Of a stretch of 64,000 bases of DNA, positions 16,393 to 24,338 are shown one piece after another; position 1 is the stretch's first letter; each line of letters opens with the position of its first letter. This DNA is from Rhodospirillales bacterium BBD 1991-14. GTDB taxonomy: Bacteria; Pseudomonadota; Alphaproteobacteria; Kiloniellales; Kiloniellaceae. The translations under genes and the position numbers were made by a program. The notes beneath the pieces are model-generated. The model worked only from the letters and a program-made list of their open reading frames with translations. It had not been told where the DNA came from and made no database searches. The stretch lies in the NCBI GenBank assembly GCA_001657395.1, contig LYSY01000001.1:558001-622000 (forward strand), in the 5' to 3' direction.

Positions 16393-17622
16393 ATGGCTAG
16401 AGCCGGGGGGCTTTCGGCGGCTGCCGCGCATCCGGGCCTGCCGCGTCTTTTGGGCGCGCAGGTGCCGGCGGACTTTGCCGACTGGCTCGACTTCGTCGCC
16501 GTCGGCGCTCTGCTGGCCTTCACCTGGCAGCAGGGGCCCACGGCCTTTGCTCTGCTGGCGGCGGCCATGGGGCTGCCCTACGTGCTGATCGGCCCGCTCG
16601 CCGGCGCTCTCACCGACCGGGCTGACCTGAAGCGGGTTCTGGTGTTCAGCAATCTTGGCCGCGCGGCAGCCACCTTCGCCGCAGCCTTCGCACCCGATGC
16701 CACGGTGCTTTTGCTGATCATCTTTGCCCGCGGCTGCGCCGACGCCTTTTACACGCCGGCCAAACAGGCGGCGATCCAGGCGCTGGTGCCGGCGCGGGAC
16801 CTGATGGCCGCCAACGGCATCAGCCATGCCATCAACCAGACCTCCAAGGTTGCGGGGCCGGCCCTGGGCGGTCTGTTGCTGCTGTTCCTGATGCCCCAGG
16901 AGATCCTGTTGGCAAACGCTGCCGTGTCACTGCTTGCCGCGGCCATGCTGCTGGGGCTGGGCCGGCGGCTACGCTCCGCCGCGCCGTCGCGTGAGCGCCG
17001 CCCGCTGTTCGCAGACATCCGCGAAGGCCTGGCGGAGTTCAGCGCCAAGCCCGCATTGCTCGCCGGCCTGGTGCTGATGGCCATGGGCTACTTCTTTCTC
17101 TTTCTTTATGACGCGCTGATCCCCCTGCTGACCCTGGCGCTGCGCTACGACGAGAGCGTCTTCGGCCTCGCCGTTGCGGCGGCGGGCGGCGGTGGGGTTC
17201 TCGCCTCTCTGGCCGTCGGCGCCTGGGGTGCGCGGCGCAACCCCTTCGCGCTCATGGGTCTCGGCTACTTGATTTCCGGTCCTCTGGCCATCCTTCTCGG
17301 CTTCGCGCCGGGCGCGGCCTTCGACCTGCCCTGGGCCGCCTACATCGGCGTCTTCGCGGTCCTCGGCGCAGCAACAGCGGCGGTCGTCGTGCCGTTCCGG
17401 ACCATTATCCAGCGGGAGGCCGGGGCGGAGCGGATTGCCCGGGTTTCCGCGACCTGCGAGGCGGTGACGGTGAGCGTGATGCTGGTGGCACCCTTCATCG
17501 GCGCGGCCATTGCAGAGCTTTACTCGGTCGGCGCCGCCTTTATCGCCGGCGGCCTCGCCTTGACTCTGCTGGCGGTGGCCGCTTTCTTGGCCGAACGTCG
17601 CCGGGGAGAACTGAATCCATGA
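16393..17622 (+). CDS. Major facilitator superfamily transporter
   Basis: 409-residue membrane protein with about twelve hydrophobic segments. The first cytoplasmic loop GPLAGALTDRADLKRVLV fits the MFS loop-2/3 motif, and ARGCADAFYTPAKQAAIQALVP is typical of the enterobactin-exporter/MFS_3-type subgroup. It starts 26 bp after the GGT stop and overlaps the GNAT gene by 4 bp. Likely an exporter acting with its neighbours; substrate unknown. Confidence 0.82.
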   Translation: MARAGGLSAAAAHPGLPRLLGAQVPADFADWLDFVAVGALLAFTWQQGPTAFALLAAAMGLPYVLIGPLAGALTDRADLKRVLVFSNLGRAAATFAAAFAPDATVLLLIIFARGCADAFYTPAKQAAIQALVPARDLMAANGISHAINQTSKVAGPALGGLLLLFLMPQEILLANAAVSLLAAAMLLGLGRRLRSAAPSRERRPLFADIREGLAEFSAKPALLAGLVLMAMGYFFLFLYDALIPLLTLALRYDESVFGLAVAAAGGGGVLASLAVGAWGARRNPFALMGLGYLISGPLAILLGFAPGAAFDLPWAAYIGVFAVLGAATAAVVVPFRTIIQREAGAERIARVSATCEAVTVSVMLVAPFIGAAIAELYSVGAAFIAGGLALTLLAVAAFLAERRRGELNP

Positions 17623-18104
17623 CCGTCACAATCCGCGACGCCACCGCCGATGACCTGCCGCTGCTCGCCGATCTCAACGACGAGATCCAGCGCCAGCATG
17701 CATCCGCTTATCCGGAAGACTTCGTCTACCCGGCAGACAAAGGCAAGGTGGAGAAGTTCTTCGCGGCCCTGATGCGCAACAAGGACAACCGCATCGTTCT
17801 TGCGGAACTCGACGGTGCCGCCGCCGGCTATCTCTGGTACGAGGCTCAGCGCCGCCGCGCCAGCGCTCTGAAGCCCAGGCTGGCGCGGTTGCTGGTTCAC
17901 CATGTCTTCGTGCGCCCGGAGTTCCGCCGGCAGGGCGTGGCGGTGGTCCTGATGGCGGAGGTGCAGAGCGCGGCGCAGTCGGGCGACTTCCAGGAGATCG
18001 CGCTCGATACCTGGGCCAGCAACGAGCGGGCGCAGGCCTTCTTTGCGGCGTACGGCTTCGAAGTCTATCGCCTGGCGCTCAGAAAGCCTGCCGGCGGCCC
18101 CTGA
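17619..18104 (+). CDS. GNAT-family N-acetyltransferase
   Basis: 161-residue acetyl-CoA-dependent acyltransferase. The acetyl-CoA pyrophosphate motif is VRPEFRRQGVAVVLMAEV near residue 110, followed by the C-terminal ASNERAQAFFAAYGFEVYR. The ATG overlaps the MFS stop (ATGA), indicating an operon. Could modify and so detoxify the compound handled by the MFS pump; that is inference from context. Confidence 0.86.
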   Translation: MTVTIRDATADDLPLLADLNDEIQRQHASAYPEDFVYPADKGKVEKFFAALMRNKDNRIVLAELDGAAAGYLWYEAQRRRASALKPRLARLLVHHVFVRPEFRRQGVAVVLMAEVQSAAQSGDFQEIALDTWASNERAQAFFAAYGFEVYRLALRKPAGGP

Positions 18105-18124
18105 GCCGTAAAGCTGCCGAAGCG

Positions 18125-18604
18125 TCATCGTCCAACAGGCAGCGGCGGCCGACGGCGCGGGACAGGCGTGGCCTTGACGATGGCGGTGTTGGTCTCCGCC
18201 CGGTCGGCGACCGCATCCAGCAGGCCGTCCAGGCTGTCGATGTCAGCGACGCAGAGCCGGGCGATGAAGCAGTCCTCGCCGGTGACCTTGTCGCATTCCA
18301 CGCACTGGGGAATCTTGCGGATCAGTTCTTCGACCTTGTGAAGCTGGCCGGGCAGGGGCTTGATGCGGACGATTGCCTGGAGGCCATAACCCAGCGCCTT
18401 GCTGTCCAGGTCGACGGTGAAACCGCGCAGCACGCCGACGTCCTCCAGCCGGCGCACGCGCTCGGTCACGCTGGGCGCCGACATGCCGACCCGTCCCGCC
18501 AGATCGCGCATGGAAAGCCGCGCGTTTTCCGTCAGCGCCTCGATCAGCGCGACGTCCACGGCATCCAGCGCGGCCGCTTTCATTTGCAAGGTCTTCATCG
18601 CCAT
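18125..18604 (-). CDS. Lrp/AsnC-family transcriptional regulator
   Basis: 159-residue feast/famine regulator. The N-terminal HTH (about residues 18-70, DVALIEALTENARLSMRDLAGRVGMSAPSVTERVRRLED) is followed by an RAM ligand-binding domain (GYGLQAIVRIKPLPG...). It responds to an amino acid in most relatives. It is convergent with the GNAT gene and divergent from the phzF-like gene, which it may control. An ATG six bases downstream of the first is an alternative start. Confidence 0.88.
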   Translation of the reverse strand: MAMKTLQMKAAALDAVDVALIEALTENARLSMRDLAGRVGMSAPSVTERVRRLEDVGVLRGFTVDLDSKALGYGLQAIVRIKPLPGQLHKVEELIRKIPQCVECDKVTGEDCFIARLCVADIDSLDGLLDAVADRAETNTAIVKATPVPRRRPPLPVGR

Positions 18605-18755
18605 AGCCTTTCAGATCGATGATGAATGTACCAAATCACCTTCGAAATCTTCTGTAAAGGCGCTGTATTCGGGACTAGGGTTTGGCCTCTCTTCCTGAGG
18701 CCGCGAGGCCCCTCCGGGCCCGTCACCCAGAACCCATTTCGTAAGGACCGCAGCC

Positions 18756-19586
18756 ATGGACGTGCTCCGCATCGCCGCTTTCTCCCAGGGGGCCGAGGGC
18801 GGAAACCCGGCCGGCGTCGCCATCGGTGACGCCTTGCCCGAGGCCGCCGAGATGCAGCGCATCGCCGCCGAGGTCGGCTTCTCCGAGACCGCCTTTGCGG
18901 CCCCCGACGGCGAGGGCTGGCGCGTGCGCTACTTCTCGCCGGAATCCGAGGTGCCGTTCTGCGGCCATGCGACCATCGCCCTCGGCGCGGCGCTTGCGAT
19001 GCAGCAGGGCGACGGCATCTTTCCGCTGACCCTGAACGAGGCGGAGATCACGGTCGAAGGCCGGCAGGACGGCGGTGCGGTCTCCGGCGCCCTGCAGTCG
19101 CCGCCGACCCGCAGCCGGCCGCTCGACGAGGATCTTCTGGGGCGCACCCTGGCGCTTTTCGGCCTGAGCCACGATGACCTGGATCCGCGCATCCCGCCGA
19201 CCTTTGCCGAGGCCGGTGCGACCCATATCGTGCTCGGGCTGAAGGAGCGGGCGACGCTGGCCGCCATGTCCTACGATCTGGACGCCGGGCGCGAGCTGAT
19301 GAACGATGCCGGCCTTGTCACCATCGCGCTGGTCCATGCCGAGGGCGATCGGCGCTTCCATGCGCGCAACGCCTTTGCCTCCGGCGGCGTGCTGGAGGAC
19401 CCGGCGACAGGCGCGGCCGCGGCGGCCCTGGCGGGCACCCTGCGCGACATCGGCTGGCCTCACGGCGGACGGATCGAGATCTTTCAGGGGGAGGATATGG
19501 GCGCGCCCTCGCACCTGATCGTGGAGATCCCGCCGGAGCGCGGCAGTTCCATCCGGGTGTCCGGCAGCGCGCGCGTCATGACCTGA
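18756..19586 (+). CDS. PhzF-family isomerase/epimerase-like protein
   Basis: 276-residue PhzF/DapF-fold protein. It has the N-terminal GGNPAGVAIG, the acid VGFSETAFA (Glu at the PhzF catalytic position), FCGHATIALGAAL and the C-terminal DPATGAAAAAL phosphate-like loop. PhzF proteins catalyse proton shifts on small molecules; most bacterial homologues have unknown substrates. It is divergent from an Lrp regulator. The ATG has AAGGA nine bases upstream. Confidence 0.87.
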   Translation: MDVLRIAAFSQGAEGGNPAGVAIGDALPEAAEMQRIAAEVGFSETAFAAPDGEGWRVRYFSPESEVPFCGHATIALGAALAMQQGDGIFPLTLNEAEITVEGRQDGGAVSGALQSPPTRSRPLDEDLLGRTLALFGLSHDDLDPRIPPTFAEAGATHIVLGLKERATLAAMSYDLDAGRELMNDAGLVTIALVHAEGDRRFHARNAFASGGVLEDPATGAAAAALAGTLRDIGWPHGGRIEIFQGEDMGAPSHLIVEIPPERGSSIRVSGSARVMT

Positions 19587-19670
19587 CAGCCCTGGCGCGC
19601 GCCAAGATCTTGCCGCGCCGCCCGCGGATCGGGCTATAGTTGCCGTCTCACCGCAAAGGAGACAGCACCG

Positions 19671-20114
19671 ATGAGCCTGCCGCGCCTCTTCACTTTTGCC
19701 TTTTTGCCCGCCGTGCTCCTGGCGGTCGCCGTTGTCGTTGCACCCGCGCCCAGCGTGGCCCAGGTCGCCATGCCCGCCTGCCAGACAGACTACCTCTCCA
19801 TGGCGCGGCTGGAACTCTACTTCGGCACCACGAAGAAGGACGGCTCGACCGTGAGCGACGCGGCCTGGGGCAACTTCCTGGACGAGGAGGTGACGCCGCG
19901 CTTCCCCGACGGCCTGACGGTGCTGCGCGGCTACGGCCAGTGGCGCAACAGCCAGGGCGTCATCGCCAAGGAGGGTTCCATCGTTCTGGTGATCCTCTAC
20001 TTCCCGTCGGAGGAAAGCGAGACCAAGATCGAGGACATCCGCGCTGCCTACAAGGACCGCTTCGACCAGGAAAGCGTCATGCGTGTCGACAGCGCCAACT
20101 GCGTGTCGTTTTAG
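19671..20114 (+). CDS. Secreted DUF3574-type protein
   Basis: 147 residues with a signal peptide to about residue 33 (hydrophobic run LLAVAVVVAPAPSVAQ). A compact domain follows, beginning CQTDYLSMARLELYFGTTKKDG and ending with Cys (SANCVSF). The pattern LYFGTT...W..FLD.EVTPRFPDGLTVL.G.GQW matches DUF3574. The two Cys, at the start and end of the mature protein, could form a disulfide. Function unknown. The ATG has AAAGGAGA upstream; it is monocistronic. Confidence 0.8.
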   Translation: MSLPRLFTFAFLPAVLLAVAVVVAPAPSVAQVAMPACQTDYLSMARLELYFGTTKKDGSTVSDAAWGNFLDEEVTPRFPDGLTVLRGYGQWRNSQGVIAKEGSIVLVILYFPSEESETKIEDIRAAYKDRFDQESVMRVDSANCVSF

Positions 20115-20132
20115 CTCTCCTGCGGTGACGTC

Positions 20133-20765
20133 TCAGGGCGCAAGGCGGACGTCGAGCAGGAAGTCGGCGGCCTGCGGCACGGCGTGGTCGACCGTGACTT
20201 CCAGAATGCGGTCGGAGCGACCCCTGAGCCTGCGCCACTCCGGATAGCTGTAGTCCTTGGCGCGGGAAAAGGTGGCAAGGCCGCGGCGGGCCGCCCGGCG
20301 CAGGGTGGCACCAGAGTTGATGGGGCTGAGGCAGAGGCTGTCGATGTGGGCTTCGGCAAGGCGGCGCGTGTCGAAGACCAGCACTTCCCGCTGTCGCCCC
20401 CGGTTCATCCTGGCGCCCAGCAGCCGCTGGAGTCCCGCCTCGTCGGCCCAGAAGAAAACCTTGGCATTCAGAATGCTCAGCCAGTCGGCGGGCGTCAGCC
20501 CGTCGTCGAGGCAGGTCCGCAACGCCTTTTCGGAGAGCGGCAGGTTGTCGTTCAGAACGGCGGTGCCGTGTTCGGGGTGATGCAGCGGGACGGCCTCCGG
20601 CCGCCGCGCTTTCAGCAGCCGCTCCTGCTCTGCTCCCGGGACTTCGAAGCGATCGAGCAACGCGAGGGTGGACAGCAGACCGTGCCGTCTGATGCCCTCG
20701 TGGGCACCGGGCTCCGTCACATGGAAAAGGCGCGGATGCCGCTCCGCCAGCTCTTCTGGAGTCAT
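20133..20765 (-). CDS. Hypothetical protein, DUF7002-like
   Basis: The track lists 395 residues from 21320, but that N-terminal half is an out-of-frame shadow of the acetyltransferase. The real product starts at the ATG at 20765 (MTPEELAERHPRLFHVTE), with GGAGG ten bases upstream, giving about 210 residues. FHVTEPGAHEGIRRHGLLST near the N-terminus and a C-terminal EVTVDHAVPQAADFLLDVRL resemble the DUF7002 family. The H-x-T...HGL pattern recalls ADP-ribosyltransferase-like folds, but I cannot confirm it. It lies 22 bp after the acetyltransferase stop, so probably co-transcribed. Confidence 0.7.
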   Translation of the reverse strand: MTPEELAERHPRLFHVTEPGAHEGIRRHGLLSTLALLDRFEVPGAEQERLLKARRPEAVPLHHPEHGTAVLNDNLPLSEKALRTCLDDGLTPADWLSILNAKVFFWADEAGLQRLLGARMNRGRQREVLVFDTRRLAEAHIDSLCLSPINSGATLRRAARRGLATFSRAKDYSYPEWRRLRGRSDRILEVTVDHAVPQAADFLLDVRLAP

Positions 20766-20787
20766 CGACTCGGCAGCCTCCGAAGCC

Positions 20788-21375
20788 TCAATCCCCCGCC
20801 GCAGGGCGCGCCTGACCATCAAGGCGGCGCACCACCCGGGCCGGGTTGCCGACCACGACGGTGTTGGCCGGCACGTCCCTGACCACGACCGATCCGGCGC
20901 CAACGACCGCGTTCTCGCCGACGGTGACACCGGGCAGCAGGACGGCGGCGCCGCCGATCCAGACGTTGGCCCCCAGAGTGACCGCCGCCGTGGTCTCGAC
21001 GCCGGTCGCCCGCTCGACCGGGTCGATCGGGTGGATCGCCGTGTAGATCTGCACCGCCGGGCCCAGCATGGTCTTGGCCCCGATCTCCACGCGGCCGCAG
21101 TCGAGGATTGCGCAGCCTGCGTTAATGTAAACATCGTCATCGAGGAAGAGGTTGACGCCGTAGGCACAGTGAAAGGGTGTTTCGACAAAGACGTTCCGGC
21201 CGACGCCGCCCAGCGCCTCCCGCAGGGCCGGCGCCAGGCCCGCGTCTTCGTCGGGCACCGCGTGATTGTGGGCGTGGAGCGCCTTGCGGACCGTTGCGCG
21301 CAGATCGCGCAGTTCCGCATCGAAGATGCTGTAGGGCTGGCCGGCCAGCGCCTTTTCGCGTTCGCTCATGGTCAT
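20788..21375 (-). CDS. Hexapeptide-repeat O-acetyltransferase (maltose/NodL-like)
   Basis: 195-residue left-handed beta-helix acetyltransferase. It has a small N-terminal helical domain (MSEREKALAGQPYSIFDAEL) typical of the maltose O-acetyltransferase group. Hexapeptide turns follow (DDDVYINAGCAILDCGRVEIGAKTMLGPAVQIYTAIHPID), with the catalytic His in AIHP. The C-terminal VVGNPARVVRRL is standard. It transfers acetyl from acetyl-CoA to a sugar or related acceptor; acceptor unknown. Confidence 0.88.
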   Translation of the reverse strand: MTMSEREKALAGQPYSIFDAELRDLRATVRKALHAHNHAVPDEDAGLAPALREALGGVGRNVFVETPFHCAYGVNLFLDDDVYINAGCAILDCGRVEIGAKTMLGPAVQIYTAIHPIDPVERATGVETTAAVTLGANVWIGGAAVLLPGVTVGENAVVGAGSVVVRDVPANTVVVGNPARVVRRLDGQARPAAGD

Positions 21376-21406
21376 GGCGGCATGCTCGCCGATCGGGGCG
21401 TCCTGC

Positions 21407-22180
21407 TCAACTGCTGATCAGCCGTACCGCCTCCGGAATCTTCGCGGCCTCGTCGTGCAGGCCGGAGAGCAGAGCGCCGACGTCTGAAACGCCCATGACC
21501 AGGCTGTATCCCTGGTCGAAGAGGGCCTGCACGCCGGCATCCGCCCGCGGCACGGAGCCGAGGGCGAGGCCCCTGGCCTTGGCGGCGGCTTCGATCTTCG
21601 CGATGGCGGCCAGCACCTCGGGCCCGTCGGTCTCGCCCAGGCGGCCGACGGCGCCGGAGAGGTCGTAGGGACCGATGAAGAGCATGTCGATGCCCTCCAC
21701 GGCGGCGATGGCCTCCAGGTTCGCCATCGCGGCCCGGGTCTCGATCTGCACCATGATGGTGAGCCGCTCGTGCGCCCAGTCGGCGTAGCCCGCGCGCTGG
21801 CCGTAACGCGAGGCGCGCACCGTGCGCGCGAAGCCGCGGCGCCCGTGGGGCGGGTAGCGGCAGGCAGCGACGGCGGCTTCGGCTTCCTCGGCGGTGTTGA
21901 TCTGCGGGATCAAGAGGCCGCTCGGTCCCAGTTCCATAATGCGCTTCAGGTAGATCGGATCGCCCGAAGGCACGCGGATGATCACCTCGCCGCCGCCCGC
22001 CTCGATGGCCCGGATCATGGCGAGTGTCGTCTCCAGGTCCGCGCCCGCATGCTCGTTGTCGATCAGCGCAACGGCGAAGCCCGCGTTCACCAGGGCTTCG
22101 GCCACGTTGGCCGAGGCGAACTGCAGCCAGGCCCCGTAGGTGGGCGTCTTGGACAGCATGCGCTTCTTCAGTGCGCTCAT
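21407..22180 (-). CDS. HpcH/HpaI-family class II aldolase
   Basis: 257-residue metal-dependent aldolase that cleaves or forms hydroxy-keto-acids with pyruvate or a small aldehyde. Metal and active-site regions are visible: ALIDNEHAGADL near residue 41, IQIETRAAMANLEAI (Glu ligand) near 147 and GIDMLFIGPYDLSGAVG (Asp ligand) near 172. Its ATG overlaps the tctA stop by 4 bp, so it is the last gene of the tctCBA operon. The imported acid is therefore a likely aldolase substrate or precursor. Confidence 0.88.
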   Translation of the reverse strand: MSALKKRMLSKTPTYGAWLQFASANVAEALVNAGFAVALIDNEHAGADLETTLAMIRAIEAGGGEVIIRVPSGDPIYLKRIMELGPSGLLIPQINTAEEAEAAVAACRYPPHGRRGFARTVRASRYGQRAGYADWAHERLTIMVQIETRAAMANLEAIAAVEGIDMLFIGPYDLSGAVGRLGETDGPEVLAAIAKIEAAAKARGLALGSVPRADAGVQALFDQGYSLVMGVSDVGALLSGLHDEAAKIPEAVRLISS

Positions 22181-23703
22181 GAGGGTGTCTCGCTTTCGCT
22201 ATGATTTGGTTTGCTTTTGTTCCGCGCCGCCCGGATCAGGGGGGCGAGGCAGAGGTAGAGCCAGAGCGCCACGGTCACGGCGCCCAGGCCGGCGGCGATG
22301 GGACGGCTGAAGAAGCCCAGCAGGTCGCCCTCGGTCTTGATCATGGTGATGAGGAAGTTCTTCTCGATCACCTTGCCCAGCACGATGCCGAGGATCGCCG
22401 GGGCGATGGGGATGTCGTTGCTCTCCATGAAGTAGGCCAGGAGGCCCAGCACCAGCATGATGCCGATGGAGAAGGTGGTGTTGTCGACGGCAAAGGCGCC
22501 GAGAATGGAAAACACCAGGATCAGCGGCATAAGCACGCGCTTCGGAATGGTCAGCACGTGGCGGGCCAGGCGGATTGCCAGGCTGCCGAGCGGCAGCAGC
22601 AGCAGGTTCGCGATGATGAAGGCGAGAAAGATCGCGTAGATCAGGTCGCCGTCGGTCTGAAAGACACGCGGGCTCGGCGTGATGCCTTTCAGCATGAGCA
22701 CGCCGATGGCGATGGCGGTGACGGAATCGCCGGGGATGCCGAAGACCAGGGCCGGCGTCCAGGCCCCGGCGACGGCGGAGTTGTTGGCGGAGCCGGCATC
22801 GACGATGCCTTCCTCGTAACCCTTGCCGAACTTCTCGGGCTTCTTGGAGAAACGCTTGGAGATACTGTAGGCGATCCAGGCGGCGATGTCGGCACCGGCC
22901 CCGGGCAGCGCGCCCAGGACGTTGCCCAGCAGGCTGGAGCGGATGATGTTCAGCCAGTAGCGCCGGACCGTGCCGACCATGTAGCCGAAGAGGGAGCCGA
23001 TGGGGGCGACACGGCTTTGCGTCTGCAGGTCGGTGGTCACGGTGCGCAGGACCTGGCTCAGGGCGAACATGCCGATCATGGCGGGAATGAAGGAGACGCC
23101 GTCCAGCAGATCGATCGCGCCGAAGGTGAAGCGCGGATGGCCGGTGGCGATGTCGATCCCCACGGTGGAGATCATCAGCCCGATGAGCAGAGAGAGGGCG
23201 GAGCGGACCACCGATCCGCCCGAGACCATGACCGCCGAGGTGAGCCCCAGGCAGCCGAGCCAGAAGTACTCCATGGAAGAGAACCGCACCGCGACCCCGG
23301 CGAGCTGATTGGCGAAAAGCGTCAGCAGAAGCACGCCGATGATCCCGCCGATGGCCGCTGTCACCAGGCTCGCCCCCAGCGCCTTCTCGCTTTCGCCGCG
23401 CTGGGTCAGGGTGAAGGCCTCGTCCACGTAGGCGGCGGAGGCCGGGGTGCCCGGAATGCGCAGCAGGGCGCCGGGGATGTCACCGGCGAAGATGGCCGTC
23501 GCCGTGGTGGTGACGATGGCGGCGACCGCGGGCACGGGGTCGAGGAAGAAGGTGATGGGCACCAGCAGGGCCACCGACATGGTGGCGGTGAGTCCGGGAA
23601 TGGAGCCGACGAAGAGCCCGTAGAGCGCCGACAGGAAGATCGTCAGCAAGACCTCGAACGTGAAAACCGACGTGAGGGCGGCAGCCAGGGCTTCGGGCAT
23701 CAT
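22177..23703 (-). CDS. tctA: Tripartite tricarboxylate transporter large permease, TctA family
   Basis: 508-residue membrane subunit with about eleven to twelve hydrophobic segments. Hallmarks are GLFVGSIPGLTATMSVALLVPITF at the N-terminus, GDIPGALLRIPGTPAS, and the second repeat GNVLGALPGAGADIAAWIAYSISKRFSK, with the characteristic AGAWTPALVFGIPGDSVTAIAIGVL. It starts 6 bp after tctB and overlaps the aldolase gene. Works with TctB and the periplasmic TctC to import a carboxylate. Confidence 0.93.
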   Translation of the reverse strand: MMPEALAAALTSVFTFEVLLTIFLSALYGLFVGSIPGLTATMSVALLVPITFFLDPVPAVAAIVTTTATAIFAGDIPGALLRIPGTPASAAYVDEAFTLTQRGESEKALGASLVTAAIGGIIGVLLLTLFANQLAGVAVRFSSMEYFWLGCLGLTSAVMVSGGSVVRSALSLLIGLMISTVGIDIATGHPRFTFGAIDLLDGVSFIPAMIGMFALSQVLRTVTTDLQTQSRVAPIGSLFGYMVGTVRRYWLNIIRSSLLGNVLGALPGAGADIAAWIAYSISKRFSKKPEKFGKGYEEGIVDAGSANNSAVAGAWTPALVFGIPGDSVTAIAIGVLMLKGITPSPRVFQTDGDLIYAIFLAFIIANLLLLPLGSLAIRLARHVLTIPKRVLMPLILVFSILGAFAVDNTTFSIGIMLVLGLLAYFMESNDIPIAPAILGIVLGKVIEKNFLITMIKTEGDLLGFFSRPIAAGLGAVTVALWLYLCLAPLIRAARNKSKPNHSESETPS

Positions 23704-23709
23704 CGCCGC

Positions 23710-24192
23710 CTAGAACAGCAGGGTTTCGACAAGGCCGCGCGGCAGCGGCACCCGCAGCAGCCAGGTGAAGCCGAAGTGCAGGGCAAAGGGCAGGCCGAGC
23801 GCCAGCGCCAGCGTGATCACCCAGCCCGCCGCCAGCACCCGCAGCAGGAAGACCAGCAGCAGCGCCAGCGTGAGCAGAAAGCCCAGCGGCTTCACGAGGG
23901 CGATGAAAGCGACAATGCCGAGGAGGACGGCGCCGGCCCGCAGCAGGGCTTTGCGCCGCCGCAGGGCCGGTTCGACGGTGATGGCCGGGGCAGCCGTCCC
24001 CGCCAGCCGCGCGCGAAGATCGGCGGCGATCAGCACGAGCCCGCAGAGACAGAATCCGATGCCGATGATGATCGGAAAGAACTCCGGCCCGTAGGCCATG
24101 CCGGCCATGACCGGGAAGCTTGCGGCTTCCAGGATGATGGCGAGGCCGACAACCCCGGCCAGCAGCCCAAGCGGCAGGTCCCCCAGTTTCAT
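23710..24192 (-). CDS. tctB: Tripartite tricarboxylate transporter small subunit, TctB family
   Basis: 160 residues with four hydrophobic segments. The N-terminal GLLAGVVGLAIILEAASFP and GPEFFPIIIGIGFCLCGLVLI are typical TctB features. It lies between tctC (147-bp gap with a hairpin) and tctA. Identification rests on topology and the tctCBA order. Confidence 0.85.
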   Translation of the reverse strand: MKLGDLPLGLLAGVVGLAIILEAASFPVMAGMAYGPEFFPIIIGIGFCLCGLVLIAADLRARLAGTAAPAITVEPALRRRKALLRAGAVLLGIVAFIALVKPLGFLLTLALLLVFLLRVLAAGWVITLALALGLPFALHFGFTWLLRVPLPRGLVETLLF

Positions 24193-24288
24193 GCGCCGGC
24201 GTCCTCTGTCATTGCAGGGGTCATTGCAGGTTTGCGTTCCGGGCCCTCAGTCCCGCTGGCCCGCCCGGATTGGAGACAGAAAGGAGAG

Positions 24289-24321
24289 GCGGCCGCCGGA
24301 GCTTTCGCCCGCGGCGGCCGC
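24289..24321 (-). terminator. Hairpin between tctC and tctB, partial terminator or processing site
   Basis: Exact 10-bp arms GCGGCCGCCG (24289-24298) and CGGCGGCCGC (24312-24321) with a 13-nt loop follow the tctC stop. No U-tract is present, so it may stabilise the tctC mRNA 3' end or attenuate reading into tctB rather than stop it. A 10-bp direct repeat TCATTGCAGG (24209-24218 and 24221-24230) lies nearby. Confidence 0.55.
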
Positions 24322-24338
24322 GTTCTCGCGGTGGTCCG

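Noticed and set aside
20766-21320. N-terminal half of the 395-residue ORF 20133-21320
   Set aside because: Ser/Arg/Pro-rich frame shadow of the acetyltransferase; the real protein starts at 20765 after GGAGG.
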